From positions 1 through 64,000 of the forward strand of contig CALEZI010000107.1 in NCBI GenBank assembly GCA_937928755.1: a DNA stretch of 64,000 bases, written 5' to 3'. A program made the position numbers and the translations under genes. Under the pieces are notes generated by a model. It saw nothing but the letters and a program-made list of their open reading frames with translations. It was not told the DNA's origin and did not search any database. Origin of the DNA: an uncultured Rhodanobacteraceae bacterium (GTDB lineage: Bacteria; Pseudomonadota; Gammaproteobacteria; Xanthomonadales; SZUA-5). Below, in pieces: positions 9,400-17,631 of the stretch; position 1 is the first letter of the stretch; every line of letters begins with the position of its first letter.

Positions 9400-9845
9400 G
9401 TCGCCCCCCGCGGCAGCGGCGGCGCCTCGTTCAGCAGCAGCCAGTAGAGGCCCAGCCGGCGCGCCGCTTCGACGAATTCGTCAAAGTCGACAGGCTTGCG
9501 CACGTAGCTGTTGGCGCCCAGCTTGTAGCTCATGACCATGTCTTGCTCCTCGTCGGAGGAGGTGAGGATCACTACCGGTTGCAGTGCCGTGCCCGGATTT
9601 GCGCGCAGGCTGCGAAGCACTTCCAGGCCGTCGAGCCGTGGCAGCTTGAGATCGAGAAGGACCACGGCCGGCTGCTGATGGGTATCGCGCCCGGCGTAGC
9701 GGCCGCGCGCGAACAAATAGTCGAGCGCCTCCACGCCGTCGCCGGCAACGACGATCTCGTTGCGGATGTTGCTGCGCTTGAAGGCGCGCAGCGTCAGCGC
9801 CACGTCGTCGGGGTTGTCTTCGACCAACAGGATGATCCGGCTCAT
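9396..9845 (-). CDS. Rcp1-like single-domain response regulator
   Basis: A 149-residue stand-alone receiver. Acidic residues E9/D10, acceptor D65 in VVLLDLKLPRLDG, T/S in ILTSSDEEQD and K in YVRKPVDF are all present. The long alpha-3 insertion region (LFARGRYAGRDTHQQP) and the lack of an output domain match Rcp1-type regulators that serve phytochrome-like kinases. It overlaps the kinase upstream by 4 nt and the REC-PAS-GAF gene downstream by 4 nt, so all three are translationally coupled. It likely receives phosphate from the kinase at 9842-12085. Confidence 0.93.
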   Translation of the reverse strand: MSRIILLVEDNPDDVALTLRAFKRSNIRNEIVVAGDGVEALDYLFARGRYAGRDTHQQPAVVLLDLKLPRLDGLEVLRSLRANPGTALQPVVILTSSDEEQDMVMSYKLGANSYVRKPVDFDEFVEAARRLGLYWLLLNEAPPLPRGAT

Positions 9846-12085
9846 TGGCCTGCTCCGGGGTATGCAAAGTTCTGGGCAACCGGGGCGCCGAGTTCGAAAC
9901 CGAAAGTCGCCCCCTCGCCGATGGCACTCTTGGCCCAGACGTTGCCGCCGTGACGGCGGATGACACGCTGCACCGTCGCCAGGCCGATTCCGGTGCCGGG
10001 AAACTCGTCTTTGCTGTGCAGGCGCTGGAACGCGCCGAACAGCTTGTCTGCATAGGCGGGGTCGAATCCGACGCCATTGTCACTGACAAAGAAGTGCGTG
10101 TGCCCGTCCTCAGTGCTCGTTCCGAACTCGATTCGCGCCTGCGGGCATCGACTGGTGAATTTCCACGCGTTGCCTAGCAGATTGCCCAATGCTACTCGCA
10201 GCAGTGCCCTGTCTCCCTGAACCACGATGCCATCGGCGACCCGCAGGGCAACCTGCCGCTGGGGGTCCTGTTCGGCCAGTTCGGCCACGATTTCGCGGGC
10301 CATGGCGCTGAGGTCGACACGCTCATAGCGAAGCTCGCTGCGTGAGAGGCGCGAGAGCCGCAGCAGATCGTCGATCAGTTGGGCCATGTATTGTGCGGCT
10401 GCGCGAATGCGCTTGAGGGAGTCGCGTGCGTCCGCGTCGAGGCTGGCCTCGTGGTCTTCGAGCAGAATGCGACTGAATCCATCGATGCTGCGCAAGGGCG
10501 CGCGCAGGTCGTGGGATACCGAGTAGCTGAATGCCTCCAGTTCCTTGTTCTGAGCCGCCAGCGAGGCTTCGGACCGTCGCAATTGTTCGGTCAGTTGGTC
10601 GTTGGACTCAAGTTGCGTCCGGATGGTGTCGGCCATCGAATTCAGGGTAAGGGCCAGCACGCCGAATTCGTTCTGGGAGCCCGACGCGCTGCGCACATCG
10701 AGCTTGCCCTGGCCGAGCTGAGCGGCAACCGACGTCAACTCGCGCACCGGGCGGGAGATCTGCCGGTTCAGCAGCCAACCCACGAAGCTGGCAGCCAGCA
10801 GGACTGCCACGAACATGCTGATGACCGCAGCCTCCAGCGCGCCCTTGCGCCGTTCGGCCTCGGCGTAGATCTGTTCCGCCCTGGCTTGCGCGAGGTCCGC
10901 AATCACCTTGATGCGTTCGAGCACTTGCCGCGCCCTCGACACGCTTTCGGCGGCGAGTTGGGAGCGGACGGCGTTCGATCCCGGTTGCAACAGTTGTGCG
11001 CTGAGGGAACGCGAGCGGTCCAGTTCTGCATCCAGCGCGAGAATGTTGATCGAGGGGCGAGGTTCGGCAAGTTGCAGAATTTGCATCGCGCCTGCAACCG
11101 CGGAATCGATTTGCTCGATCTCGTGCGCCAGCCGGGAAACGTCATCGCCGACGACGCTCGCCAGTTCCTTCTGTATGGCGTGCGATCGCCACGCCAGGAC
11201 CTTGAGATCGCCGGTTGCGCGAATGACGACCAGCGGTTGCTCGTACAGTTGTGTGGTCTGGGACCACAGCACATTGCTCTGCAGATGCACCAGATAGCCC
11301 AGGGCGATGACGGCGAGCACGATGCAGCCCAGACCCACTCTGAGCTGCGTCGCTACCGATACGTCGGCCAGTCGCCACGGCCACCGACCCGGACCCGCGA
11401 TCGAAATCACCGCCGTCGCGAACAGTGCGCTGCCGAGCAGCACGAATGCGATCGCCGTCGGGAGGGCCATGGGCAGCGTCGCGCTGTCGTAGAAAAGAGG
11501 AGCACCCAGGGCGTAACTGAACGCGATGAGCAGCGCGGCAGCAGCAACCAGGACGCCCGATGCGATCGCCAACTGCAACCAGTGCCGGGTGTTTGCCCTG
11601 GCGCGACGGCGCGTCAACAACCCTGCCAGGGCCACCCCGGACAGCACGAACAATGCGCCGGTGACCGGAGACATCAGAGTCAAGGGATCGGCGTAAAAGT
11701 CGGCTGTTCCGGCGGCCTGGAACTCGGCTCGACGGTCCAGTTCCTGATCGAAACCACGCATCCAGACGACGAATCCACAGCCGGCGACGATGAGCGCGCC
11801 GATGGCCGAGAGAAACCGCGGAATCATCCTGCCGACTGGCCACATCGCCACCAGCAGCGCCGCCGACAAGACCATGAAGCTGATCGATGTGATCGGCGCC
11901 ATGGGAACTTTACCGACCCCCAGGCTCGCCAGCTCCGGGCGTTCAACGATGCGACCCACCAGCGCCGCCATGGCAATGAGCAGTACACACGACACCAGCA
12001 TCTGCGCGGCGCGCCGCGCCCAGATCCGGTCGTCAAGGTGTGCCGCGCCGTCCATCTCCGCACCCAATCCCGTGCCGATGCGCAT
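9842..12085 (-). CDS. Multi-TM sensor histidine kinase with HAMP
   Basis: A 747-residue inner-membrane kinase. About six N-terminal TM helices (about 30-240) form a MASE-like block. A further TM near 255-275 leads into a helical periplasmic sensor (about 275-420), and another TM (about 425-445) precedes a HAMP domain. HisKA has the acceptor His in SYSVSHDLRAPLRS, the bacteriophytochrome-like class that pairs with Rcp1 regulators. HATPase_c closes the protein (LGNLLGNAWKF, DNGVGFD, GTGIGLATVQR). It is first in a tightly overlapping operon, and the next gene is its probable partner. The N-terminal membrane block suggests sensing within or near the membrane; the ligand is unknown. Confidence 0.9.
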   Translation of the reverse strand: MRIGTGLGAEMDGAAHLDDRIWARRAAQMLVSCVLLIAMAALVGRIVERPELASLGVGKVPMAPITSISFMVLSAALLVAMWPVGRMIPRFLSAIGALIVAGCGFVVWMRGFDQELDRRAEFQAAGTADFYADPLTLMSPVTGALFVLSGVALAGLLTRRRARANTRHWLQLAIASGVLVAAAALLIAFSYALGAPLFYDSATLPMALPTAIAFVLLGSALFATAVISIAGPGRWPWRLADVSVATQLRVGLGCIVLAVIALGYLVHLQSNVLWSQTTQLYEQPLVVIRATGDLKVLAWRSHAIQKELASVVGDDVSRLAHEIEQIDSAVAGAMQILQLAEPRPSINILALDAELDRSRSLSAQLLQPGSNAVRSQLAAESVSRARQVLERIKVIADLAQARAEQIYAEAERRKGALEAAVISMFVAVLLAASFVGWLLNRQISRPVRELTSVAAQLGQGKLDVRSASGSQNEFGVLALTLNSMADTIRTQLESNDQLTEQLRRSEASLAAQNKELEAFSYSVSHDLRAPLRSIDGFSRILLEDHEASLDADARDSLKRIRAAAQYMAQLIDDLLRLSRLSRSELRYERVDLSAMAREIVAELAEQDPQRQVALRVADGIVVQGDRALLRVALGNLLGNAWKFTSRCPQARIEFGTSTEDGHTHFFVSDNGVGFDPAYADKLFGAFQRLHSKDEFPGTGIGLATVQRVIRRHGGNVWAKSAIGEGATFGFELGAPVAQNFAYPGAGQ

Positions 12086-12267
12086 TACACCGACTCTGAG
12101 GACGATAGGTCGCAGACTATTGCGCGGACTTGTCCCCGATCAAGCCAACGGCACTCGCGAGTCGCACGCGCTGGAGAATTGACAATCGTCGCCGAAGTCC
12201 AGCTATCCCCGTACCGGTTGCCGCACCGCCGGTGTGTTGCGAGTGCGTGAGTCCCTAGACTCCTGGC

Positions 12268-12495
12268 GTGAGAAAAATCTCGATCAAGCCGCCGCGGGAT
12301 TTCGGACAACTGCATGCGGCGGCCGAACAATCGCTTCGTGCGTTGGTCGATGAGGTCCAAAAGGCATGCTGGACGCAGCCAGCAGACATCAAGACACAGT
12401 TCGGTAACGCCAGCATCCTCAAGAGCCGGCGCGTGGTATTCAACGTCAATGCGCGCCGCGACAATCGACAACCGACTCTCCCCCGCTCGTTGTAG
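12268..12495 (+). pseudogene. Truncated HigB-family toxin remnant
   Basis: A GTG-started frame of 75 codons. The first ~57 residues resemble the conserved N-terminal part of HigB-type mRNA interferases: a MRKIS start, the central PADIKTQFGNASILK segment and RRVVFNVN. Intact family members are about 95-100 residues and continue with a YRLVVAINY-type strand and a C-terminal YVRFVGTH motif. Here the similarity stops abruptly after FNVN and becomes an unrelated RRDNRQPTLPRSL tail, with the leuS start only 34 nt beyond the stop. No higA antitoxin follows. I read this as the 5' fragment of a lost higBA module. The family assignment is from recalled motif similarity. Confidence 0.6.
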
Positions 12496-12529
12496 TCTTG
12501 CCGGCTCGTTTTCGATCGGCTGTCCAGCC

Positions 12530-15163
12530 ATGCAGACCACTTACGACCCGCGCAGCGCAGAAGCGTCGGCGCAAGCTTTCTGGGAACGCACACGCGCTTT
12601 CGAAGTCGTCGAAGACCCGAATCGCGAGAAGTTCTATTGCCTGTGCATGCTGCCGTACCCGTCCGGCGCTTTGCACATGGGCCATGTGCGCAACTACACG
12701 ATCGGCGACGTGGTGAGTCGCTATCAGCGCATGCGGGGCAAGAACGTGCTGCAGCCGATGGGTTGGGATGCCTTCGGCCTGCCTGCGGAAAACGCGGCGA
12801 TCGCGCGCCAGGTGCCGCCGGCGCAGTGGACCTACGCCAACATCGACAACATGAAGCGCCAGTTGAAGGCGCTCGGTTTCGCCTACGACTGGTCGCGCGA
12901 AGTCACCACCTGCAAGCCCGAGTACTACCAGCACGAGCAACGCTTCTTCACCGAACTGTTCGAGAAGGGCCTGGTCTATCGCAAGAACTCGGTGGTCAAC
13001 TGGGATCCGATCGACCAGACCGTGCTCGCCAACGAGCAGGTGGTCGATGGCAAGGGCTGGCGTTCCGGCGCGGTGGTCGAACGCCGCGAGATTCCGCAGT
13101 GGTTCTTCCGCATCACCGATTACGCCGACGAACTGCTCGGCAATCTCGATGAGCTGAGCGGCTGGCCGGATTCGGTCAAGACCATGCAGCGCAACTGGAT
13201 CGGCCGCTCCGAGGGCCTCGAGATCCACTTTGCCGTGGACGGCGAGAGCGAACCCCTGACCGTCTACACCACACGTCCGGACACGTTGATGGGCGTGACC
13301 TTCGTGTCGGTGGCCGCCGAACACCCGCTGGCGCGCAAGGCCGCCGCCGGCAATCCGGAACTGGCCGCGTTCATCGAAGAATGCCGTCATGCCGCCGTCG
13401 CCGAGGCGGCGATGGAGACGATGGACAAGAAGGGCATCCCGCTCGGCATCGACGCGATCCACCCGATCAGCGGCGAACGCGTGCCGATCTGGGCAGCGAA
13501 CTTCGTGCTGATGGGCTATGGCACCGGCGCGGTGATGGCCGTGCCCGGTCACGATCAGCGTGATTGGGAATTCGCGACGCGTTATGGGCTGCCGATCGTG
13601 CAGGTGATTGCGCCTGAAAGCGGGGCAGGGGGCAGGGGGCTGGGGGCAGAGGAAGAGCCGGTTGAGCTGAGCCGTGGTGCGTACACGGAGAAAGGCATCT
13701 GCATCAACTCTGGTCCTGAGCTCGACGGCAAGACCTACAAGGAGGCTTTCGAGGCTCTGAACCTGCTGCTCGCGGCCGCAGGCCGCGGGCAGAAACGCGT
13801 GAACTTTCGTTTGCGCGACTGGGGTGTGTCGCGGCAGCGTTTCTGGGGCTGCCCGATTCCGATGATCTACCGCGACAATGGAGAGGCCGTTCCGGTGCCG
13901 CCGGAGCTGTTGCCGGTGGTGCTGCCGGAAGATGTGTTGTTCTCCGGCGTGGCCTCGCCGATCAAGTCGATGCCGTCGTTCATCGACACCACCGACCCGG
14001 TCAGCGGCGCTCCGGCAAAGCGCGAGACCGACACCTTCGACACCTTCGTCGAATCGTCCTGGTACTACGCGCGCTATACCTCGCCGAACGCACCGACGAT
14101 GCTCGACGAACGTGCCAACTACTGGTTGCCGATCGATCTCTACATCGGTGGCATCGAACACGCCGTGATGCACCTGCTCTACTTCCGCTTCTGGCACAAG
14201 GCGATGCGCGATTGCGGTTACGTGACCAGCGACGAGCCGGCGATCAACCTGCTGTGCCAGGGCATGGTGGTGGCGGAGACCTTTTACCGCGAAGTGGACG
14301 GCAAAAAGACCTGGTACAACCCGGCCGAGGTGGTGATCTCGCGCGACAGCCACGGCCGCATGACCGGGGCAACGCTGGTGGCGGATGGTCAGCCGGTGAC
14401 CATCGGTGCCATCGAAAAGATGAGCAAGAGCAAGAACAACGGCGTCGATCCGCAGGCGCTGATCGACGAATATGGTGCCGATACCGTGCGCCTGTTTTCG
14501 ATGTTTGCGTCGCCGCCGGACCAGCAGCTCGAATGGAGCCAGTCGGGCGTCGAGGGCATGGCGCGCTTCCTCAAGCGCATCTGGCGCATGGTCGGCGAGC
14601 ATATCGAGACCTATGCTGCTTCGGGCAAGCCCGGCAAGGTCGATCTCGCCAGACTCACCACCGCCGACAAGGCACTGCGCACCAAGCTGCACGAGACCAT
14701 CGACGGCGTGAATCGCGACATCGGCACGCGCTACACCTTCAACACCGCGATCGCCAAGGTGATGGAGCTCAGCAACGCGATCAGCAAGTTCGAAGCAACG
14801 GGACCATGCTCGCGCGCGGTATTGCAGGAAGCCTGGGAGGCGATCGTGCTGCTGCTCAATCCGATCACGCCGCACACCAGCCATGCGCTGTGGCAGTTGC
14901 TCGGCCACCCGGAGGAACTGCTGGAGAACCAGCGCTTCCCGAGTGCCGACCCGGCAGCACTGGTGAAGGACCTGATCACCGTGGTGGTGCAGGTCAACGG
15001 CAAGCTGCGTGGCAAGCTCGAAGTGCCGCCGGGCAGTGGCGAAGACCTGCTGCGGCCATTGGCGCTGGGCCATGCCGACGTCGCGCGCTTTACCGACGGC
15101 AAGAATCTGCGCAAGTTCATCGTCGTGCCGGATAAACTCGTCAACATCGTCGTTTCCGATTGA
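12530..15163 (+). CDS. leuS: Leucyl-tRNA synthetase
   Basis: Class Ia aminoacyl-tRNA synthetase charging tRNA-Leu, 877 residues (E. coli about 860). It has the HIGH-type motif HMGH (about 44-47) in PYPSGALHMGHVRN, KMSKS in IEKMSKSKNNGVDP, the CP1 editing domain (about 225-430, including the TRPDTLMGVTF region), and a C-terminal anticodon-binding domain. I start it at MQTTYDPRSAEA; longer upstream readings run through the HigB remnant. A glycine-rich insertion, GAGGRGLGAEEE, in the editing domain is encoded by a run of G tracts. It is followed closely by lptE, the usual gammaproteobacterial neighbour. Confidence 0.97.
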   Translation: MQTTYDPRSAEASAQAFWERTRAFEVVEDPNREKFYCLCMLPYPSGALHMGHVRNYTIGDVVSRYQRMRGKNVLQPMGWDAFGLPAENAAIARQVPPAQWTYANIDNMKRQLKALGFAYDWSREVTTCKPEYYQHEQRFFTELFEKGLVYRKNSVVNWDPIDQTVLANEQVVDGKGWRSGAVVERREIPQWFFRITDYADELLGNLDELSGWPDSVKTMQRNWIGRSEGLEIHFAVDGESEPLTVYTTRPDTLMGVTFVSVAAEHPLARKAAAGNPELAAFIEECRHAAVAEAAMETMDKKGIPLGIDAIHPISGERVPIWAANFVLMGYGTGAVMAVPGHDQRDWEFATRYGLPIVQVIAPESGAGGRGLGAEEEPVELSRGAYTEKGICINSGPELDGKTYKEAFEALNLLLAAAGRGQKRVNFRLRDWGVSRQRFWGCPIPMIYRDNGEAVPVPPELLPVVLPEDVLFSGVASPIKSMPSFIDTTDPVSGAPAKRETDTFDTFVESSWYYARYTSPNAPTMLDERANYWLPIDLYIGGIEHAVMHLLYFRFWHKAMRDCGYVTSDEPAINLLCQGMVVAETFYREVDGKKTWYNPAEVVISRDSHGRMTGATLVADGQPVTIGAIEKMSKSKNNGVDPQALIDEYGADTVRLFSMFASPPDQQLEWSQSGVEGMARFLKRIWRMVGEHIETYAASGKPGKVDLARLTTADKALRTKLHETIDGVNRDIGTRYTFNTAIAKVMELSNAISKFEATGPCSRAVLQEAWEAIVLLLNPITPHTSHALWQLLGHPEELLENQRFPSADPAALVKDLITVVVQVNGKLRGKLEVPPGSGEDLLRPLALGHADVARFTDGKNLRKFIVVPDKLVNIVVSD
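13622..13646 (+). other. Potential G-quadruplex tract inside leuS
   Basis: Four G runs on the coding strand, G4-CA-G5-CA-G5-CT-G5, fit the G-quadruplex consensus with 2-nt loops. The tract encodes the GAGGRGLGA insertion of the LeuRS editing domain. Its 7-nt periodicity suggests expansion of a short GGGGGCA-type repeat. Confidence 0.8.
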
Positions 15164-15180
15164 ATCAGGAGTTATCGGTC

Positions 15181-15726
15181 ATGCTTGGACTGCGGAGGAT
15201 TCGAACTGTACTTCTGGGCGCTGCGTTGCTGGCGACGGCTGCATGCGGATATACCTTGCGCGAATCGACGCCATTGCCGAATGTGCTCGGCAGTCTGGCC
15301 ATCGACGCCATCGACTACGATTCGCCGCTGGTGACCGATCTGCAGAATGAGCTCAAGGCTGCCGGAGCGACGCTGAAGCCGCTCAACAGCGTTGGCGCGA
15401 GCACCCTCAAGATCCAGTCGGAAACGGCAGAGCGCAATGTGATCAGCCTCGACGACCGCGCCAAGGTTGGCGAGTACGAGCTGAACTACCGGGTGGTGTA
15501 CGCCGTCGATGCAAGCGATGGCAAAGCCTTGTTGCACGACACCACCATCGCACTCTCGCGCGTCTACAGTTTCGACGAACAGCAGGCGATCGGCGCCAGC
15601 CAGGAAGAAGAGATCATCCGCGCCGAACTGCGCCGCGAAACCGTGCGCATGATCATGGAGCGTCTGCGACGCGTCCAGGACCCCAACCGGGCTTCGGAAA
15701 CCCGCCAGAGCGCGACAGCAAAGTAG
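15181..15726 (+). CDS. lptE: LPS-assembly lipoprotein LptE
   Basis: An outer-membrane lipoprotein that plugs the LptD barrel and helps insert LPS. 181 residues. The signal peptide ends in a lipobox LATAACG, so the mature protein starts at the Cys near residue 23, followed by GYTLRE and the small alpha/beta LptE fold. I start at MLGLRR because CAGGAG lies about 9 nt upstream; a TTG at 15160 would only overlap the leuS stop. Position after leuS is the conserved leuS-lptE arrangement, but holA, the usual third gene, is absent and a repeat-rich gap follows. Confidence 0.93.
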   Translation: MLGLRRIRTVLLGAALLATAACGYTLRESTPLPNVLGSLAIDAIDYDSPLVTDLQNELKAAGATLKPLNSVGASTLKIQSETAERNVISLDDRAKVGEYELNYRVVYAVDASDGKALLHDTTIALSRVYSFDEQQAIGASQEEEIIRAELRRETVRMIMERLRRVQDPNRASETRQSATAK

Positions 15727-15736
15727 GGCGCTTTAC

Positions 15737-15810
15737 TGTGGGAGCGGGTTTATCCCGCGAGCTTCCTGCCATAAGCAGCGCAAGGCTCGCGGGATAAACC
15801 CGCTCCCACA
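15737..15810. repeat. REP-like inverted repeat / possible lptE terminator
   Basis: Perfect 26-bp arms (15737-15762 and 15785-15810) beginning TGTGGGAGCGGGTTTATCC surround a 22-nt loop. The motif is the GGGAGCGGG..CCCGC REP type common in Xanthomonadales and pseudomonads. It lies 10 bp after the lptE stop and could end transcription, although no T-run follows. Confidence 0.85.
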
Positions 15811-15889
15811 AATGCCGGTTGCCTGGATAAAAGCAGGGCACGAGGCATGGGGCACGGGAGAAGCAGGTCGCGCCGATGCTTTGGATCTT

Positions 15890-15960
15890 GTGGGTCCAGA
15901 CTTGTCTGGACGCTTTCCCGACCGGGGAAGCCAACAGCGTCCAGACAAGTCTGGATCCGC
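15890..15960. repeat. Short copy of the nested-palindrome element
   Basis: Arms at 15890-15913 and about 15937-15960 match the 24-bp arms of the 183-bp repeat. The right arm has decayed (GGATCCGC instead of GGACCCAC). The loop differs (TTTCCCGACCGGGGAAGCC), and the outer CAAC-rich and GACACCAG parts are missing. So the core palindrome pair can occur without the rest of the unit. Confidence 0.88.
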
Positions 15961-16001
15961 AAAGGCCGGGCTTCCGCCTGCCCGGTCAGCGCACACACGC
16001 C

Positions 16002-17525
16002 TCAATCCGGCAAGCGCCGCCGGATATCCTCCGCTGCATCCCATTGGGCGAACAACACCTCGACCAGCGCCGGATCGAACTTGCGGCCGCTCTGGCCGCG
16101 TATGAAGGCCTGCACTTCCTCGACTGCCCACGCGTGCTTGTAACAGCGATTGCTGCCGAGTGCGTCGTAGACGTCGGCGAGCGCGACGATGCGTCCCGGC
16201 AAGCCGATCTCGGCGCCCTTGAGCGCCCGCGGATACCCGCTTCCATCCCAGTTCTCGTGATGCTCGCGCGCGATCTGCGATGCCAGTTGCATCAATGGTC
16301 GCCTGGAGGTCGCCAGCATCTGCGCGCCGAGTTCGGCATGCGTGCGCATGATGACGCCTTCCTCGGCGGTGTGGGCTCCGGGCTTGTTGAGGATGGCGTC
16401 GGGGATGCCGATCTTGCCGATGTCGTGCAATGGCGCGGCGAAGCGCAACATGCCGGCTTCCTGTTCGTCCATGCCGGCGGCACGCCCGAGCAGTTCGGCG
16501 ATCAGTCCGACCCGGCGCACATGGTTGGCGGTTTCGCGCGAGCGAGTTTCCGCAGCGCCGGCGAGCAGGTAGACCATTTCCAGCTGGCTTTCGAACAGCT
16601 CCTTGTTCAGGTGCAGGTTTTCGAAAGCGATCGAAACGTTGGTGCAGAACAGTTGCACCAGACGGTAATCGACATCGCGCAGGCGCGGTGTTTCGCCGAC
16701 GTAAAGCAGGCTCTCGGTCGAGTGGCTGTCGGTGAAGTGCAGCACATAGTGGTCTTCGGCGAACAGATTTTCCTTGCGTTCGTAGGCGCGATGCACGGAA
16801 TCCAGCAGGCGTTTGGGCAACACCGTGTCGACCGTGGTGTTGACGAAACGTGAATAGTCGCCGGTGGCGGCGGCCACGACCAGTTGTTCGCCGGCGACCG
16901 GCGCCTGATCCAGTGGTTTGCAGTACAGCGCACCACGTTCCAGGCCAACCACGTTGCCCAGCTGGCCGAGCACCGCCGAGGCGAACTCGTGCGACTTCTG
17001 GTGCGAGAAGATGTGCGCGGAGGCGGCGATCACGCGCTCCAGGCCAAGCCGGTTGCGCTCGATCAGCATGACGTCGCGATAGGCGCGCAGCGTGGCGTAC
17101 ATCATCGTGCGCAGTTTCTGCGCGGTGAGCTCGGTCTTGTCCTTGTAGTCGTTGATGTCGTAGTTGGTGATCACCTCGTGTTCCGGCGCCTGTCCGGGCT
17201 GGCCGGTGCGCAGCACGATGCGCACGAAGTGGTTGTCGAGCTCGCCGCGGACGAACTTCACCAGGTCCAGGCCAGCCTGGTCCGACTCCATCACCACATC
17301 GAGCAACATCACGCCGATGTCGGATTGCGAGCGCAGCACCGCGCGCGCCTCGGCGCCGGAGTAGGCGTGGTGGAACTGCAACGGGCGGTCTTCGAAGCGG
17401 AAGGTGCCGAGTACCAGACGCGTGACCTCGTGCACTGCCGGCTCGTCGTCGACGATCAGCACATGCCACGGTTCAGCGGCGACCGGCTCGGTCGCAAATT
17501 CGAAGAGCTCCTCACCCTGCGCCAT
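16002..17525 (-). CDS. HD-GYP response regulator (REC-DUF3369-HD-GYP)
   Basis: A 507-residue protein predicted to hydrolyse cyclic di-GMP. The N-terminal receiver (about 22-145) has its acceptor Asp in VMLLDVVMES. A DUF3369/GAF-like middle domain (about 160-310) follows, then an HD-GYP domain (about 325-500) with HDIGKIGIPD, the HH pair in AREHHENWDGSGYP, and DVYDAL. All HD-GYP catalytic residues appear present. I start at MAQGEE rather than the longer MIESRRR reading because homologous receivers begin shortly after such a leader. It stands alone on the minus strand, so its kinase is elsewhere. Confidence 0.92.
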   Translation of the reverse strand: MAQGEELFEFATEPVAAEPWHVLIVDDEPAVHEVTRLVLGTFRFEDRPLQFHHAYSGAEARAVLRSQSDIGVMLLDVVMESDQAGLDLVKFVRGELDNHFVRIVLRTGQPGQAPEHEVITNYDINDYKDKTELTAQKLRTMMYATLRAYRDVMLIERNRLGLERVIAASAHIFSHQKSHEFASAVLGQLGNVVGLERGALYCKPLDQAPVAGEQLVVAAATGDYSRFVNTTVDTVLPKRLLDSVHRAYERKENLFAEDHYVLHFTDSHSTESLLYVGETPRLRDVDYRLVQLFCTNVSIAFENLHLNKELFESQLEMVYLLAGAAETRSRETANHVRRVGLIAELLGRAAGMDEQEAGMLRFAAPLHDIGKIGIPDAILNKPGAHTAEEGVIMRTHAELGAQMLATSRRPLMQLASQIAREHHENWDGSGYPRALKGAEIGLPGRIVALADVYDALGSNRCYKHAWAVEEVQAFIRGQSGRKFDPALVEVLFAQWDAAEDIRRRLPD

Positions 17526-17631
17526 CGCCGCCCTCCGCCTGGACTCGATCACCCGAAATTACGCGCCCAGGCGCGTCATGTAAACGTGTTCGGCGAGAAG
17601 TTGACGATCTGCGCACGCAGACACGGTCAGG

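Noticed and set aside
12085..12540. A 151-codon minus-strand frame upstream of the histidine kinase.
   Set aside because: It is Arg/Cys-rich without motifs and antisense to the better-supported HigB-type fragment.
12446..15073. An 875-codon open frame on the minus strand opposite leuS.
   Set aside because: It is entirely antisense to a well-supported leuS with HIGH and KMSKS motifs. Long antisense frames are expected in GC-rich DNA, and its translation has no recognisable domain.
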